Origin: an uncultured Pelosinus sp.
GTDB lineage: Bacteria; Bacillota; Negativicutes; Sporomusales; Acetonemataceae
DNA length: 49,928 nt
Reading direction: 5' to 3'
Assembly (NCBI GenBank): GCA_900542835.1
Contig: UQPB01000023.1
Span: 1-49,928 of the forward strand
Every line of letters begins with the position of its first letter. The first letter of the stretch is position 1. Position numbers and translations under genes: made by a program. This document shows positions 1-8,439 of this stretch, one piece after another. A model generated the notes under the pieces. It saw nothing but the letters and a program-made list of their open reading frames with translations, ran no database searches and was not told the origin of the DNA.

Positions 1-18
1 CGCCAACCAGCCATCCCG

Positions 19-51
19 CCGCCTGCGGCACGTCCCCTTCCCGCAACGGGG
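19..51. repeat. 33-nt dispersed sequence, copy 1
   Basis: This stretch matches 43775..43807 at about 29 of 33 positions and shares the CCTGCGGC and CCCGCAACGGGG cores. Both copies lie outside genes. The first 141 bases hold no other feature I can support; the NifU-like gene ends at 142 on the minus strand. The repeat's nature is unknown. Confidence 0.4.
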
Positions 52-141
52 CCGGACAACGGAGAACGGGAGACGCTGAATAAAGGAAGACTTTCTTGCT
101 TGTTTTTATAAGCGATTGCCCTGAACCGGATGCCGACCCGC

Positions 142-438
142 TTAATAACCGGCCCCGGCCTTGCCGCGGCGCAGCAGCCGCAGCGCCGCGGCGATTAATT
201 CCTCGCTGCTTTCCTGCACCGCGACCACGCGGCTTACCCCGGGGCAGGCTTGCTTTAGCAATGCTTCAACTGTATCCTGCAGCGTCAACTGGGCGCCGGG
301 GCAGCAGCTGCAGGCGCCGGTCAGCTTTACCCTGACGATGCCTGCGGCGGAGACGTCAAGCAGTTCGATGCCGCCGTTATGGGCCTGCAGCGCCGGCTTG
401 ACCTGCCGCTCAATTACCTCGGACACCGACAGGCTCAT
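142..438 (-). CDS. NifU C-terminal-domain-like iron-sulfur scaffold protein (98 aa)
   Basis: A short protein matching the NifU C-terminal (Nfu) domain: an N-terminal helix region with the QVKPALQAHNGGIELLDV pattern, then GACSCCPG carrying the CxxC pair that holds a [4Fe-4S] cluster in this family, then a TLQDTVEALL helix. It is a stand-alone domain with a C-terminal Arg/Lys-rich tail. Its start codon overlaps the stop of the upstream dehydratase-like gene by 4 nt, so translation is probably coupled. Inference: it supplies or repairs the cluster of that [4Fe-4S] enzyme. It could also be a general Nfu carrier. Confidence 0.8.
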   Translation of the reverse strand: MSLSVSEVIERQVKPALQAHNGGIELLDVSAAGIVRVKLTGACSCCPGAQLTLQDTVEALLKQACPGVSRVVAVQESSEELIAAALRLLRRGKAGAGY

Positions 439-1901
439 GGCTGCTTGGTCCGGGGTGGTATGCCGGCAATCGCTTTGGCCAGCTCTTTTTTGTGCTCCAG
501 ATTTCCCTGCCGCGCGATCATAATCCGCTGCGCCTGGGGCGAACCGGCGCCGTGCAGCGATTCGGTACGATAGCCGACCGCGGCGGTTCCCAGCGTCAGG
601 TTTTCGATCAGGCGCAGAACCCGCATCCGGTATTCAGTGGGAACTGTCGCCACACCCTGAAAGTATTTTTCAACCACCTTGCCGATTTCCGGATGGCGCA
701 GGTCCTTCTCCGACGGCATGGTTACCATCAGACCACCGGCGATATCTTCAGCCAGGCGGGCGATTTCATAGGGGAAGCGGGTTACGTTCTGCTTGCAGAC
801 ATTGGCCAGCAGCAGGTCGATCAGATAGGTGCCGGAAGCGGTCTTGGATCCTTCCGCCGAGCAGGCGATACCACAGGCGTAGAGTGTCTCGTTCAGATGA
901 ACCATTTCAATGAGTTTGTCTTTAAGGTGCGAGGCCTTGGCGGCGCCGTTGTAGTCAGCCGCCAACGCCGCCGCGCCGATCAGCACGTCGCCAACGCCGA
1001 CCTTGCAGCCGCCGTAGCTTTGACGATGGTAGCCGGCGAAGCGTTCGACCAGCAGGCCGCTAAATTCGTATTCGCCGCACATGAACACATTTTCCCAGGG
1101 AATAAAGACATGATCGAATACCATCAGCGCCTCATGACCGCCAAACTGCTTATTGCCGACGTCGATGTCGCCGCCTTCCAGCTTGCGCGTATCGCAGGAC
1201 TGGCGCCCGTAGATATAGAAAATGCCGTCCGCGTCCGCCGGCGCGGCGAATGAAACCGCGTAATCGGCGTCGGCTTTGCCCATGCTGATTGTCGGCATGA
1301 CCAAAATCCAGTGCGAATTGATCGCTCCTGTCTGGTGCGCTTTTGCGCCGCTTATGACGATGCCGTCGGCACGTTTTTCCACCACCCGCACAAACAGGTC
1401 GGGATCGGCCTGCTGGCTGGGCGCCAGGCCCCGGTCGCCCTTGGGATCGGTCATCGCTCCGTCGACTGTCCAGTCCTGCTCCTGCATTTGCGTCAGAAAA
1501 CGGAGGAAGCGCTGATGGTAGCCGGTCCCCAGTTTTTTATCCATTTCATAGGTAACGCTGTCGACGGCATTGATTGCGTCCATGCCGACGCAGCGCTGAA
1601 AACAGGCGGCGGTTTTTTGCCCCAGCAGTCGCTGCATCTTTACTTTTTTAATCAGGTCGTCCGCGCTCTGATGCAGATGGCAGAACCGGTTGATCGTCTT
1701 GCCGTTCAGGTGCGAGGTAGCGGTCATCAGATCGGCGTATTCCGGCTGCTGCGCCAGTTCATAGGTCGCTTTCACCGAGTTCATCGACGGGCGGATAATC
1801 GGATGGTCGACCGGGTTCTCGATTTGTTCTCCCTGCAGGTAAACCTTCAGCTTTAGTTTACGTAGGCTTTTTTCATACTCTGCTCCTGTCATTAGCGCCA
1901 T
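435..1901 (-). CDS. 4-hydroxybutyryl-CoA dehydratase / vinylacetyl-CoA isomerase family protein
   Basis: A 488 aa member of the HpaB/AbfD flavoprotein family. The AbfD reaction is 4-hydroxybutyryl-CoA to crotonyl-CoA, using FAD and a [4Fe-4S] cluster. The cluster ligands known from Clostridium aminobutyricum are all visible: C100 and C104 (CFQRC), H292 and C299 (HRQSYGGC). E257, Y296 and K300 also match active-site residues. Simple HpaB oxygenases lack the Cys pair, so a dehydratase-type radical reaction is likely. It starts at an ATG with an upstream GGAGGGAC-type ribosome site. It lies 24 nt after the permease gene and overlaps the NifU-like gene. No other 4-hydroxybutyrate genes are in the window, so the true substrate may differ. 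Confidence 0.85.
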   Translation of the reverse strand: MALMTGAEYEKSLRKLKLKVYLQGEQIENPVDHPIIRPSMNSVKATYELAQQPEYADLMTATSHLNGKTINRFCHLHQSADDLIKKVKMQRLLGQKTAACFQRCVGMDAINAVDSVTYEMDKKLGTGYHQRFLRFLTQMQEQDWTVDGAMTDPKGDRGLAPSQQADPDLFVRVVEKRADGIVISGAKAHQTGAINSHWILVMPTISMGKADADYAVSFAAPADADGIFYIYGRQSCDTRKLEGGDIDVGNKQFGGHEALMVFDHVFIPWENVFMCGEYEFSGLLVERFAGYHRQSYGGCKVGVGDVLIGAAALAADYNGAAKASHLKDKLIEMVHLNETLYACGIACSAEGSKTASGTYLIDLLLANVCKQNVTRFPYEIARLAEDIAGGLMVTMPSEKDLRHPEIGKVVEKYFQGVATVPTEYRMRVLRLIENLTLGTAAVGYRTESLHGAGSPQAQRIMIARQGNLEHKKELAKAIAGIPPRTKQP

Positions 1902-1925
1902 AAAAAGTCCCTCCTTGTATTTGCC

Positions 1926-3338
1926 TTATTCCGCATTGCTGCGGCTGTTGAACACCGGATCCTTGGTCGTGTCGTAGGTCGCCCAGTTACGGAAAAAGTC
2001 CTTGCCATAGATCAGCAGGCACAGCACAACGCCGACCGCAAACGCGTAACCGGCGCCGCGGGAAATTAGCACCGAACCGACGATGCCGGCGACGCCCAGG
2101 TCGTTGAAGGTACGCGCTTTCAGTACGCCGACGCGGATTGCCACATAGCCCTGCACCAGCATTGTCAGTGACAGGGAAATCGGCAGGATCGGCTTGACCA
2201 GCGTGACAATCGGCATCAAAAAATAGCTGACAAAGGTGCCGAGCCGGAAGGAGGCTACGCCGCCGAACAAGCTGTCCATCGCTTCGCGGCCGTGCTTATA
2301 GCGCTCACAGGTGACTACCTGCATCGCTGCCCATAACGGTCCGCACATGGACAGATCCGGACCCAGCGCCGACATGCTGATGTTGCGGATGCCGCAAATC
2401 ATATTGTTGCGGTTGGCGTCATAATGCACGTTTTCGTCGCCGTGGCGGAAATCGCGGGCTTCGTCAATCAGCGCTTCCGCCTGGATCAATTCGCCGAACA
2501 GGACGACATAGGTGGCGGCTACCAGCGGAAACGCGGCGGCGAACAGGCTTAATGGCGGCCAGCCGACATTGACGGCAAACGGTGTCCACTCCGTGAACAG
2601 TGTGTAGAATTGCGGCACCGTTATGCCCCAGGTAATCGTCGGCCAGGGCAGCTCGCCCAGCAGGGGCGCGATAATGATCGCCAGCAGCAGCGCCGGCATT
2701 AGGCCAAGGTCTGCCAGATACTTAAACAGAATGTGCTTGCCGCGCAGGGTTTTAAAATGATTGGAGAACAGGATGTAAAAAGCGAAGCCAATGGCAATCG
2801 CGATTGTCCAGGGATAGGCGTCAAAGCGGCCGCCGACTTCAAAAACCAATCGGACGGCGGCGACGCCGGCGCCGATCAGGATGCCTGCCTTCAGCGCATC
2901 GGGGACGATATCGACAAACCGTTTCGCCAGACCGGTTGCACCCAGAAACAGGGCAAACAGGCCCAGCTCCATTTCAAAGGCAATCAGGGCATGCAGCCGC
3001 TCCACTCCTTTGGGGAAGGTGTCCAGCCACAGCAGCAGCAGCGGAATGGCCGGAGTAATCCAGCCCGGAATGACCGGGTCGCCGAGATGAGCGTGCCATA
3101 AATAAAAAAATCCATTAAGTATGACAACCGTAATCGCGATCTCAAACGGCATTCCCAGATATTCCTGCAATACCGGGATAATGCCCAGGCAAACCGCGCT
3201 CATCAGCAGGCCTTGCAAAAAATCGGGAATTTCAAACCGGTAATGAATAAACGGCAGCCTCAACTGGAACGGACCAAGCGGGATATGGGGCTGAACTTCG
3301 CCAAACCGGCGCTTGTAGCGCGGCCCTAACCAACTCAT
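1926..3338 (-). CDS. polytopic membrane permease, NCS2/SulP-like (uncharacterised)
   Basis: A 470 aa very hydrophobic protein with about 10-12 membrane segments, resembling xanthine/uracil permease-like carriers. I do not recognise a characterised member. The N-terminus has a short Arg/Lys-rich cytoplasmic segment. A cytosolic stretch around residues 285-315 contains the polar sequence EARDFRHGDENVHYDANRNN. It is the first gene after the sigma-54 promoter at 3515..3530 and is followed by the dehydratase-like gene. Inference: it imports the substrate of that pathway. The ligand is unknown. The start has an AGGAGG ribosome site. Confidence 0.65.
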   Translation of the reverse strand: MSWLGPRYKRRFGEVQPHIPLGPFQLRLPFIHYRFEIPDFLQGLLMSAVCLGIIPVLQEYLGMPFEIAITVVILNGFFYLWHAHLGDPVIPGWITPAIPLLLLWLDTFPKGVERLHALIAFEMELGLFALFLGATGLAKRFVDIVPDALKAGILIGAGVAAVRLVFEVGGRFDAYPWTIAIAIGFAFYILFSNHFKTLRGKHILFKYLADLGLMPALLLAIIIAPLLGELPWPTITWGITVPQFYTLFTEWTPFAVNVGWPPLSLFAAAFPLVAATYVVLFGELIQAEALIDEARDFRHGDENVHYDANRNNMICGIRNISMSALGPDLSMCGPLWAAMQVVTCERYKHGREAMDSLFGGVASFRLGTFVSYFLMPIVTLVKPILPISLSLTMLVQGYVAIRVGVLKARTFNDLGVAGIVGSVLISRGAGYAFAVGVVLCLLIYGKDFFRNWATYDTTKDPVFNSRSNAE

Positions 3339-3514
3339 AACCTACCTCCTTTACTGTCCGGCATATGCCGCTGTTCTGCCAGCCCGCCTCCTTGCCGGGC
3401 GCAGTTATTTCCCATGCTGCGTCAACGCTGTCTCCGGATTTGCCGCCACCGTGGCTGGCCGCCTTCGGCCTCGCCGGCACTCGCTGTTGCAACGTCGTCG
3501 CAGCACTAACTAGG

Positions 3515-3530
3515 TGCAGGATTCGTGCCA
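3515..3530 (-). promoter_or_regulatory. sigma-54 (-24/-12) promoter of the permease-dehydratase-nifU operon
   Basis: Read on the minus strand the site is TGGCACGAATCCTGCA, an almost exact match to the RpoN consensus (TGGCACG-N4-YTGCW) with 10 nt between the GG and GC pairs. The predicted start is near 3504, leaving a leader of about 165 nt before the permease start at 3338. The gene immediately upstream encodes a sigma-54 activator, which supports the call. Confidence 0.85.
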
Positions 3531-3627
3531 AAATCTAAAAAATCAGATAATTAATTGCGGACCCCGTCAACAGGCTGGTCAGACTAGTAATCGGCTGGAA
3601 AAACGATTAGGCACGGCCCAGAATCGC

Positions 3628-3706
3628 TGTTGCAGCTTTGCACACAAAACAGCTTGTCACCCGTGGCGCGGCCCGGCAACAAGCTGTTTTGTGCAATTCT
3701 GCAACA
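3628..3706. promoter_or_regulatory. large inverted repeat, probable activator binding site (UAS) or terminator
   Basis: Arms at 3628..3657 and 3679..3706 are near-perfect inverted copies, and each carries TTGCA-N3-TTGCA followed by CAAAACAGCTTGT. The centre lies roughly 160 nt upstream of the predicted sigma-54 transcription start, where enhancer sites for bacterial activators usually sit. It also lies just after the activator's stop codon (3715), so it could instead be that gene's terminator, although there is no long T-run. The doubled TTGCA motif favours a protein-binding site. Confidence 0.6.
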
Positions 3707-3714
3707 AGTGCAGT

Positions 3715-5475
3715 TTAACTACGCCCTTTTATCAGTCCGTAGCGGCAGGCCTTGCGGAAGGCGGTAGTCCGGTCAATCCCCAGCAGTTCGGCGGTCTTTT
3801 TCCAGGAGCCGGTTTCATTAAAGCCGCTTTCCAGCAGATAGGCCTCTGTTTGCTCGACCGCTTCCTTCAGCTTGCCTCTGCGACAGGGCAGGAACGGCGG
3901 TTTGCCGATGTGATCGGGCAGCTGCTCCGGCGTAATGACATCGGCAGCCGAGGTCACCAGCAGCCGTTCAATCAGGTTCTCCAATTCCCGGACATTGCCC
4001 GGCCAGTCGTATTCGACCAGCGTATTGATCAGTGCCGGCGAGAAACTCTTGGCATAATGGAACCGTTTATTAAATTCCGTCAGAAAGTGGCTAATCAGCA
4101 GCGGAATATCCTCGCGGCGTTCACGCAGCGGCGGCAGTTGGATCGGCACCACCATCAGCCGGTAATAGAGATCGGTGCGGAACCGCCCTTCAGCGGCCAT
4201 TTTTGCCAGGTTTTGATTGGTGGCGGCAATAATCCGGACATTTACGGTGATGCTGGCGGTGCCGCCGACCCGGATGACGGTTTTATCCTGAATAGCCCGC
4301 AGCAGCTTAGCCTGCAGCAGCAGCGGCAGATCACCGACCTCGTCGAGGAACAAGGTGCCGTTATGCGCCAGCTCGAACATGCCCGGCTTGCCTTCCTTTC
4401 TCGCGCCGGTAAAAGCGCCGCCGGCATAGCCGAACAGCTCGGACTCCAGCAATTGTTCGGGGATGGCGGCACAGTTGATTTTAATAAACGGCCTGGCCGG
4501 CCCCATGCCGGTTTTGTGAATCAGTTTGGCGATGACTTCCTTGCCGGTACCGGAATCGCCGGTGATCAGAACATTGGAGTCGACCTCCGCCACTTTTAGG
4601 GCCAGCGCGATCGCCCGTTCCATTGCCGGGCTGCGGTAGATGATGTCCGCCGCCATTTGCAGCAGCCGCAGGTGTGACAGCTCAGTCTGGTACTTCAGCG
4701 TCTGCTCCTGCGTCTGCGCCAGCTGTTCCTGCAATGAGACCAGTTCGGTAATATCGCGGACGTTGGTTACCACCCGCACCAGCTCTCCCTGTTCGTTGAA
4801 GACGGGATTGCCGGTGACCAGAATTTTTTGATCGCCTCTGACTGTTTGATTGATGGTGATTACCTTTCTCGCCCGCATTACCAGCAGTGTTACCGACTGG
4901 TCATAATAGTTGTCGTCAACCAGCTGCCGCATGTTCCGGCCGATAATCTCAGCGGCGCGGATACCGGTAATCCGTTCATAGGCCTTGTTAAGACGGAGTA
5001 CATTGCCCTGGCCGTCGGTGATGAACATGCCGTCGTAAGAGGAATTGATGATCGCTTCCAGCTCGCTGCTCAGGCTCTTGATATTATTCAGTTCGTTAGC
5101 CGTGTTCTCCAAGAGGGAGATATCCTGAAATGCCGAAACCGCTCCGAACAGTTGGCCGGCGGCGAAGATCGGCGCGTAGTCGGCCATGACCGCGGCGCCG
5201 TTAAGGGTAATCTTTTGTCCTAGCAGCTGCCGGCGGCTGCTGAGCACTGCCGGCAGCCGCGTATTGACAAATACATCCGTCACCGGCTTGCCCAAAATCT
5301 GCTGCCGTAAGTGGCCGCAGATTTGTTCAGCCCGGCGGTTGACCAGAATGATCAGCCCCTGGGCATCGACGACAATGATGCCGGGTTGAACGGAATCGAG
5401 AATAGCGAGATATTCTTCGGCAAACGCCGGCAGGGACGCGGCATTGCCGGCAGTGCGGCCGCTGGACTCTGCCAT
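3715..5475 (-). CDS. sigma-54-dependent transcriptional activator, PAS-PAS-AAA+-HTH
   Basis: A 586 aa bacterial enhancer-binding protein. Two PAS domains (about 22-120 and 140-245) precede the AAA+ domain. Walker A is GDSGTGKE (306-313), the GAFTGA sigma-54 contact loop is intact at 353-358, and LFLDEVGDLP is Walker B. A Fis-type HTH closes the protein (AELLGIDRTTAFRKACRYGL). The PAS domains suggest control by a small ligand or redox signal, as in other catabolic activators. It sits directly upstream of the -24/-12 promoter at 3515..3530. A perfect 14-bp palindrome, ATGTGAGCTCACAT (5474..5487), covers its start codon and could be an autoregulatory site. Confidence 0.93.
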   Translation of the reverse strand: MAESSGRTAGNAASLPAFAEEYLAILDSVQPGIIVVDAQGLIILVNRRAEQICGHLRQQILGKPVTDVFVNTRLPAVLSSRRQLLGQKITLNGAAVMADYAPIFAAGQLFGAVSAFQDISLLENTANELNNIKSLSSELEAIINSSYDGMFITDGQGNVLRLNKAYERITGIRAAEIIGRNMRQLVDDNYYDQSVTLLVMRARKVITINQTVRGDQKILVTGNPVFNEQGELVRVVTNVRDITELVSLQEQLAQTQEQTLKYQTELSHLRLLQMAADIIYRSPAMERAIALALKVAEVDSNVLITGDSGTGKEVIAKLIHKTGMGPARPFIKINCAAIPEQLLESELFGYAGGAFTGARKEGKPGMFELAHNGTLFLDEVGDLPLLLQAKLLRAIQDKTVIRVGGTASITVNVRIIAATNQNLAKMAAEGRFRTDLYYRLMVVPIQLPPLRERREDIPLLISHFLTEFNKRFHYAKSFSPALINTLVEYDWPGNVRELENLIERLLVTSAADVITPEQLPDHIGKPPFLPCRRGKLKEAVEQTEAYLLESGFNETGSWKKTAELLGIDRTTAFRKACRYGLIKGRS

Positions 5476-5575
5476 GTGAGCTCACATCCTTTGCTGCAGC
5501 AGTCATTAAGTTTGAATATTTCGCTAATTGAGCTGGGAAACCTGCCGGCAATGCCGCTGCTCTTGCCGGAACAGC

Positions 5576-5605
5576 AAAAAAGCGCCGTAGTTAAGGCGCT
5601 TTTTT
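5576..5605. terminator. bidirectional Rho-independent terminator
   Basis: AAAAAAGCGCC and GGCGCTTTTTT form an 11-bp palindromic stem around an 8-nt loop, with a T-run on either strand. It ends the HD-GYP gene on the minus strand and separates it from the sigma-54 activator gene. Confidence 0.9.
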
Positions 5606-5616
5606 GGCAGCTGAGC

Positions 5617-6711
5617 TTAAGGAATTGTGGACAGGAATTCCTGGGTGGCGATATGCCGGATTGATACGCCGGAGTCGGCGGCGAGATCGATGACAACGCC
5701 GGCATCGGTTTTTACTACCGGCGAGGCAAAGCGGTCGCCGTTGAAGAAAACAACTTTGGCTACAGTACCATTGCTCAGCAGCACCGGGCTGTTAATCAGC
5801 GAATCGCGGATTTTACTGAGAAAGGGCCGGCAAACGGCTGGATCAAGCTGCGAATACTGATTTTCGGCAATCCGCTCCAGAACCGGAAAGGGGTTGACAT
5901 GCTCGCCATTATAGGCGCCGGAGTGAAAGATGTCGGCGATGGCGACAATTCGGGCGAAGGGATGGATTTTATCCGCTTCTTTCGCCATCGGAAAGCCGGT
6001 TCCGTCCATGCATTCATGATGCTGCAGCACCGATAAAATGACTTCCTGCGGCAGGCCGTCAACATTGCGCAGCAGTTTGGCGCCGGAAATGACATGCGAC
6101 AGCGGATTGCGGTCCTCCTCCTTCGGGATGACGAACTTGCCGATATCATGCAGCAGGCCGGCCAGCACCAGTGTATGGATATCCGCTTCCGCCAGCTTCA
6201 TCTGTCTGCCGATGACACTGCTGATAAACGCCACCATTACCGAATGGCGGGTAAGCTGATCGGCCAGGTTATGATCGCTGACCAGCAGATAGTCCATCAG
6301 TGCCGGACCGGAAGTCAGCACTGTGGAATAAATGCCGAACGCCGTATCCTTCATCCCCTGCAGCGGCACTTTTTTGTTATCGCGGACAAAGTCAAACGAT
6401 TGTGTCGCTTTACGGGTAAGCGCGTCATATTGATTGAAAAACTGCAGGAACAGCTGCGACGGTTCCGCCTCCGCCGGCGCCTGACTGGCTGCCGCGGTTG
6501 CCGGCGCGGCTGGCTGTTCCGGGGCGGACGGCTCACTGTCATTAGCCTCTATATAAACAAGATTTACATTCCACATGGCTAAAAGGGAAATCGTCCGCGG
6601 CGATACGACAATATTCTTGCCCAGCAGCACCTTGCCGCTGGGCGATAAGACCGTATCTGCGATGATCATGCCTTCCTTTAGATCCTTGGTGGAAATCATG
6701 CGTTTCTTCAT
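5617..6711 (-). CDS. HD-GYP domain protein (probable c-di-GMP phosphodiesterase)
   Basis: A 364 aa cytoplasmic protein. Residues 1-60 form a small N-terminal domain often found before HD-GYP domains, followed by an Ala/Pro/Glu-rich linker (about 60-85). The HD-GYP domain follows with LLHDIGK, a separate His (NPLSHV) and HHECMDGTGFP. The last motif has GFP where GYP is canonical, a tolerated variant in the family. The expected role is hydrolysis of cyclic di-GMP, but activity is not proven by sequence. Start ATG MKKRMISTK; a second in-frame ATG lies four codons in. It is a single gene ending at the terminator 5576..5605. Confidence 0.85.
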   Translation of the reverse strand: MKKRMISTKDLKEGMIIADTVLSPSGKVLLGKNIVVSPRTISLLAMWNVNLVYIEANDSEPSAPEQPAAPATAAASQAPAEAEPSQLFLQFFNQYDALTRKATQSFDFVRDNKKVPLQGMKDTAFGIYSTVLTSGPALMDYLLVSDHNLADQLTRHSVMVAFISSVIGRQMKLAEADIHTLVLAGLLHDIGKFVIPKEEDRNPLSHVISGAKLLRNVDGLPQEVILSVLQHHECMDGTGFPMAKEADKIHPFARIVAIADIFHSGAYNGEHVNPFPVLERIAENQYSQLDPAVCRPFLSKIRDSLINSPVLLSNGTVAKVVFFNGDRFASPVVKTDAGVVIDLAADSGVSIRHIATQEFLSTIP

Positions 6712-6869
6712 AGAATCAGCTCCCTGTACCGAATCTCATGGCGGAAGCACTGGTTCGATGCGGCGTAAAAAAGTTCAGCGTTTCCATAAGATAATGATAC
6801 CATGAAACTGATTAAAGATAATGAGACGATAGTCGGGTATCGGTGGGAGAGATGGCCCAATAAGCGCCG

Positions 6870-7517
6870 CTAATGCAATTTCCCCGCCCCCAGTTTAATG
6901 TCCTGACCGGTTTCCAGCGCCGCCGCCAGCGCCAGAGTCAGTCCGTTCACAATTGTCTCCAGTCCCATGCTCGGCTGGCCGGGATTGCGGGCGGCCTGCT
7001 CCGGCAGATACGGGATGTGGATAAACCCGCCGCGGATGGGTCGGCCGCATTGCTGTAAATAATGCATCAGCCCATAGAAGAGGTGGTTGCAGACAAAGGT
7101 ACCCGCCGAATTGGAGACACTGGCGGGTACACCGCCGCGGCGCATCCGCTCCACCATTGCCTTAACCGGCAGGCTGGACCAGTACGCGGCGGGAGCGGCG
7201 GCTTCGACCGGCTCATCAACCGGCTGGTTGCCGTCGTTGTCGGGAATGCGGAAGTCGTCAACATTAATCGCTATGCGCTCCACCGATATCTCCGGCCGGC
7301 CGCCGGCCTGACCGATCGCAAGGACAAGCTCAGGCCGCAGTTCGCGGATGCTGTCAATAATGGCGGCAATGCTTTTTTTCTGTACGACCGGCAGCGCCCG
7401 GGTAATAATCCGGTGGCCGGCGATTACGCGGCCTTCCAGTTGCTTGACCGCTTCCAGCGCCGGATTAACGGCTTCGCCGCCAAAGGGTTCAAAGCCTGTT
7501 GCCAGTATCGTTTTCAT
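6870..7517 (-). CDS. pcp: pyrrolidone-carboxylate (pyroglutamyl) peptidase I
   Basis: A 215 aa C15-family cysteine peptidase that removes N-terminal pyroglutamate from peptides. The N-terminal LATGFEPFGGEAVNP signature, the Glu in GGRPEISVERIAIN, the catalytic Cys in AGTFVCNHLFY and the His in GFIHIPYLP are all present, and the length is typical. It is the last gene of a tight run: the DUF979 gene ends 13 nt upstream. Pairing with DUF969/DUF979 recurs in Firmicutes and suggests that released 5-oxoproline or pyroglutamyl peptides are the transported compounds (inference). Confidence 0.95.
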   Translation of the reverse strand: MKTILATGFEPFGGEAVNPALEAVKQLEGRVIAGHRIITRALPVVQKKSIAAIIDSIRELRPELVLAIGQAGGRPEISVERIAINVDDFRIPDNDGNQPVDEPVEAAAPAAYWSSLPVKAMVERMRRGGVPASVSNSAGTFVCNHLFYGLMHYLQQCGRPIRGGFIHIPYLPEQAARNPGQPSMGLETIVNGLTLALAAALETGQDIKLGAGKLH

Positions 7518-7530
7518 TGTTGCTACCTCC

Positions 7531-8439
7531 TTAGAATGCCAGTGTATACATCAGCATGATATTAATCAGCAGCAGCGGAACGGCGGTGGCGGCCTGGGCT
7601 TTAATTACGCCGTTCTTATCCCGCATTTCCAGCAGCGCTGCCGGCACAACATTGAAGTTGGCGGCCATTGGCGTCAGCAGTGTGCCGCAATAGCCGGACA
7701 GCATGCCAATAACGCCGACCACGGCCGGATCGCCGCCGTGCAGCTTGACGACCAGCGGCAGGCCGATGCCGGAAGTCATGACCGCAAACGCCGCGAAGCC
7801 GTTGCCCATGATCATCGTGAACAACGCCATCCCCACGCAGTAGGCGGCAACGCTGCCCAGCAGGCTGTCGGCGGGAACGACCGCGGATACCAGGCCGGCA
7901 ATTACCTTGCCGACCCCCGCTTTGTCGAATAGAAAACCCAGAGCCGCTAAGAATTGCGACAGGATGACAGCCCAGCCGATTGCGTCCAGCAGTCGCCGGC
8001 CTTCGTTGAATGACTGCGTTGCCTTTTCCCGTGTCAGCAGCAGCGCGCAGGCGTAAGCGGTCAGCGCGCCGATGCCAAAGCCGATTAGTGCCCCCAGCTT
8101 AGTATACTGGGCGATCAGCAGGGTAACAACCGGCACCAGCAGTGCCGGCCCGAACAGCCTGTTGCCGTATTGCGACGCCAACTGGCGGCGGTGGTCAGGC
8201 GAGGTTTCGTTGTAGCTGCCGGAACCGGTCAGCTTGCAGCCGGCGATAACCGCCATGATCAAAACCAACAGCCCCGTAGCCGCTGGCGGCAGCGTCTCGC
8301 CCCAAATGAAGGAAATGCCGTACAGCAGCCAGAATACGGCTGTGCCCCATTTGCGTTTATGGCTGCCGTCCCGCAGTGTCAGGACGGTAAAAATCAGCAG
8401 AAAAATACCGGTGATGCTGTAAATATGCTGCAGTGTCAT
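7531..8439 (-). CDS. DUF979 family membrane protein, putative permease subunit
   Basis: A 302 aa protein with about 9 predicted membrane segments, matching DUF979. It has an Asp/Glu/Arg-containing cytoplasmic stretch (NETSPDHRRQLASQYGN) and a conserved GMLSGYCGTLLTPMAANFN segment typical of ion-coupled carriers. Its start overlaps the DUF969 stop by 4 nt, so the two are probably made in equal amounts and act together. The substrate is not experimentally known as far as I recall; the adjacent pcp gene points to pyroglutamate or its peptides. Confidence 0.8.
   Translation of the reverse strand: MTLQHIYSITGIFLLIFTVLTLRDGSHKRKWGTAVFWLLYGISFIWGETLPPAATGLLVLIMAVIAGCKLTGSGSYNETSPDHRRQLASQYGNRLFGPALLVPVVTLLIAQYTKLGALIGFGIGALTAYACALLLTREKATQSFNEGRRLLDAIGWAVILSQFLAALGFLFDKAGVGKVIAGLVSAVVPADSLLGSVAAYCVGMALFTMIMGNGFAAFAVMTSGIGLPLVVKLHGGDPAVVGVIGMLSGYCGTLLTPMAANFNVVPAALLEMRDKNGVIKAQAATAVPLLLINIMLMYTLAF

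Noticed and set aside
492..1253. A 253-codon open frame on the plus strand
   Set aside because: It is antisense to the dehydratase-like gene and has no family resemblance or ribosome site.
3514..4599. A 361-codon open frame on the plus strand
   Set aside because: It crosses the inverted repeat and runs antisense to the AAA+ domain of the sigma-54 activator; its product resembles no family.
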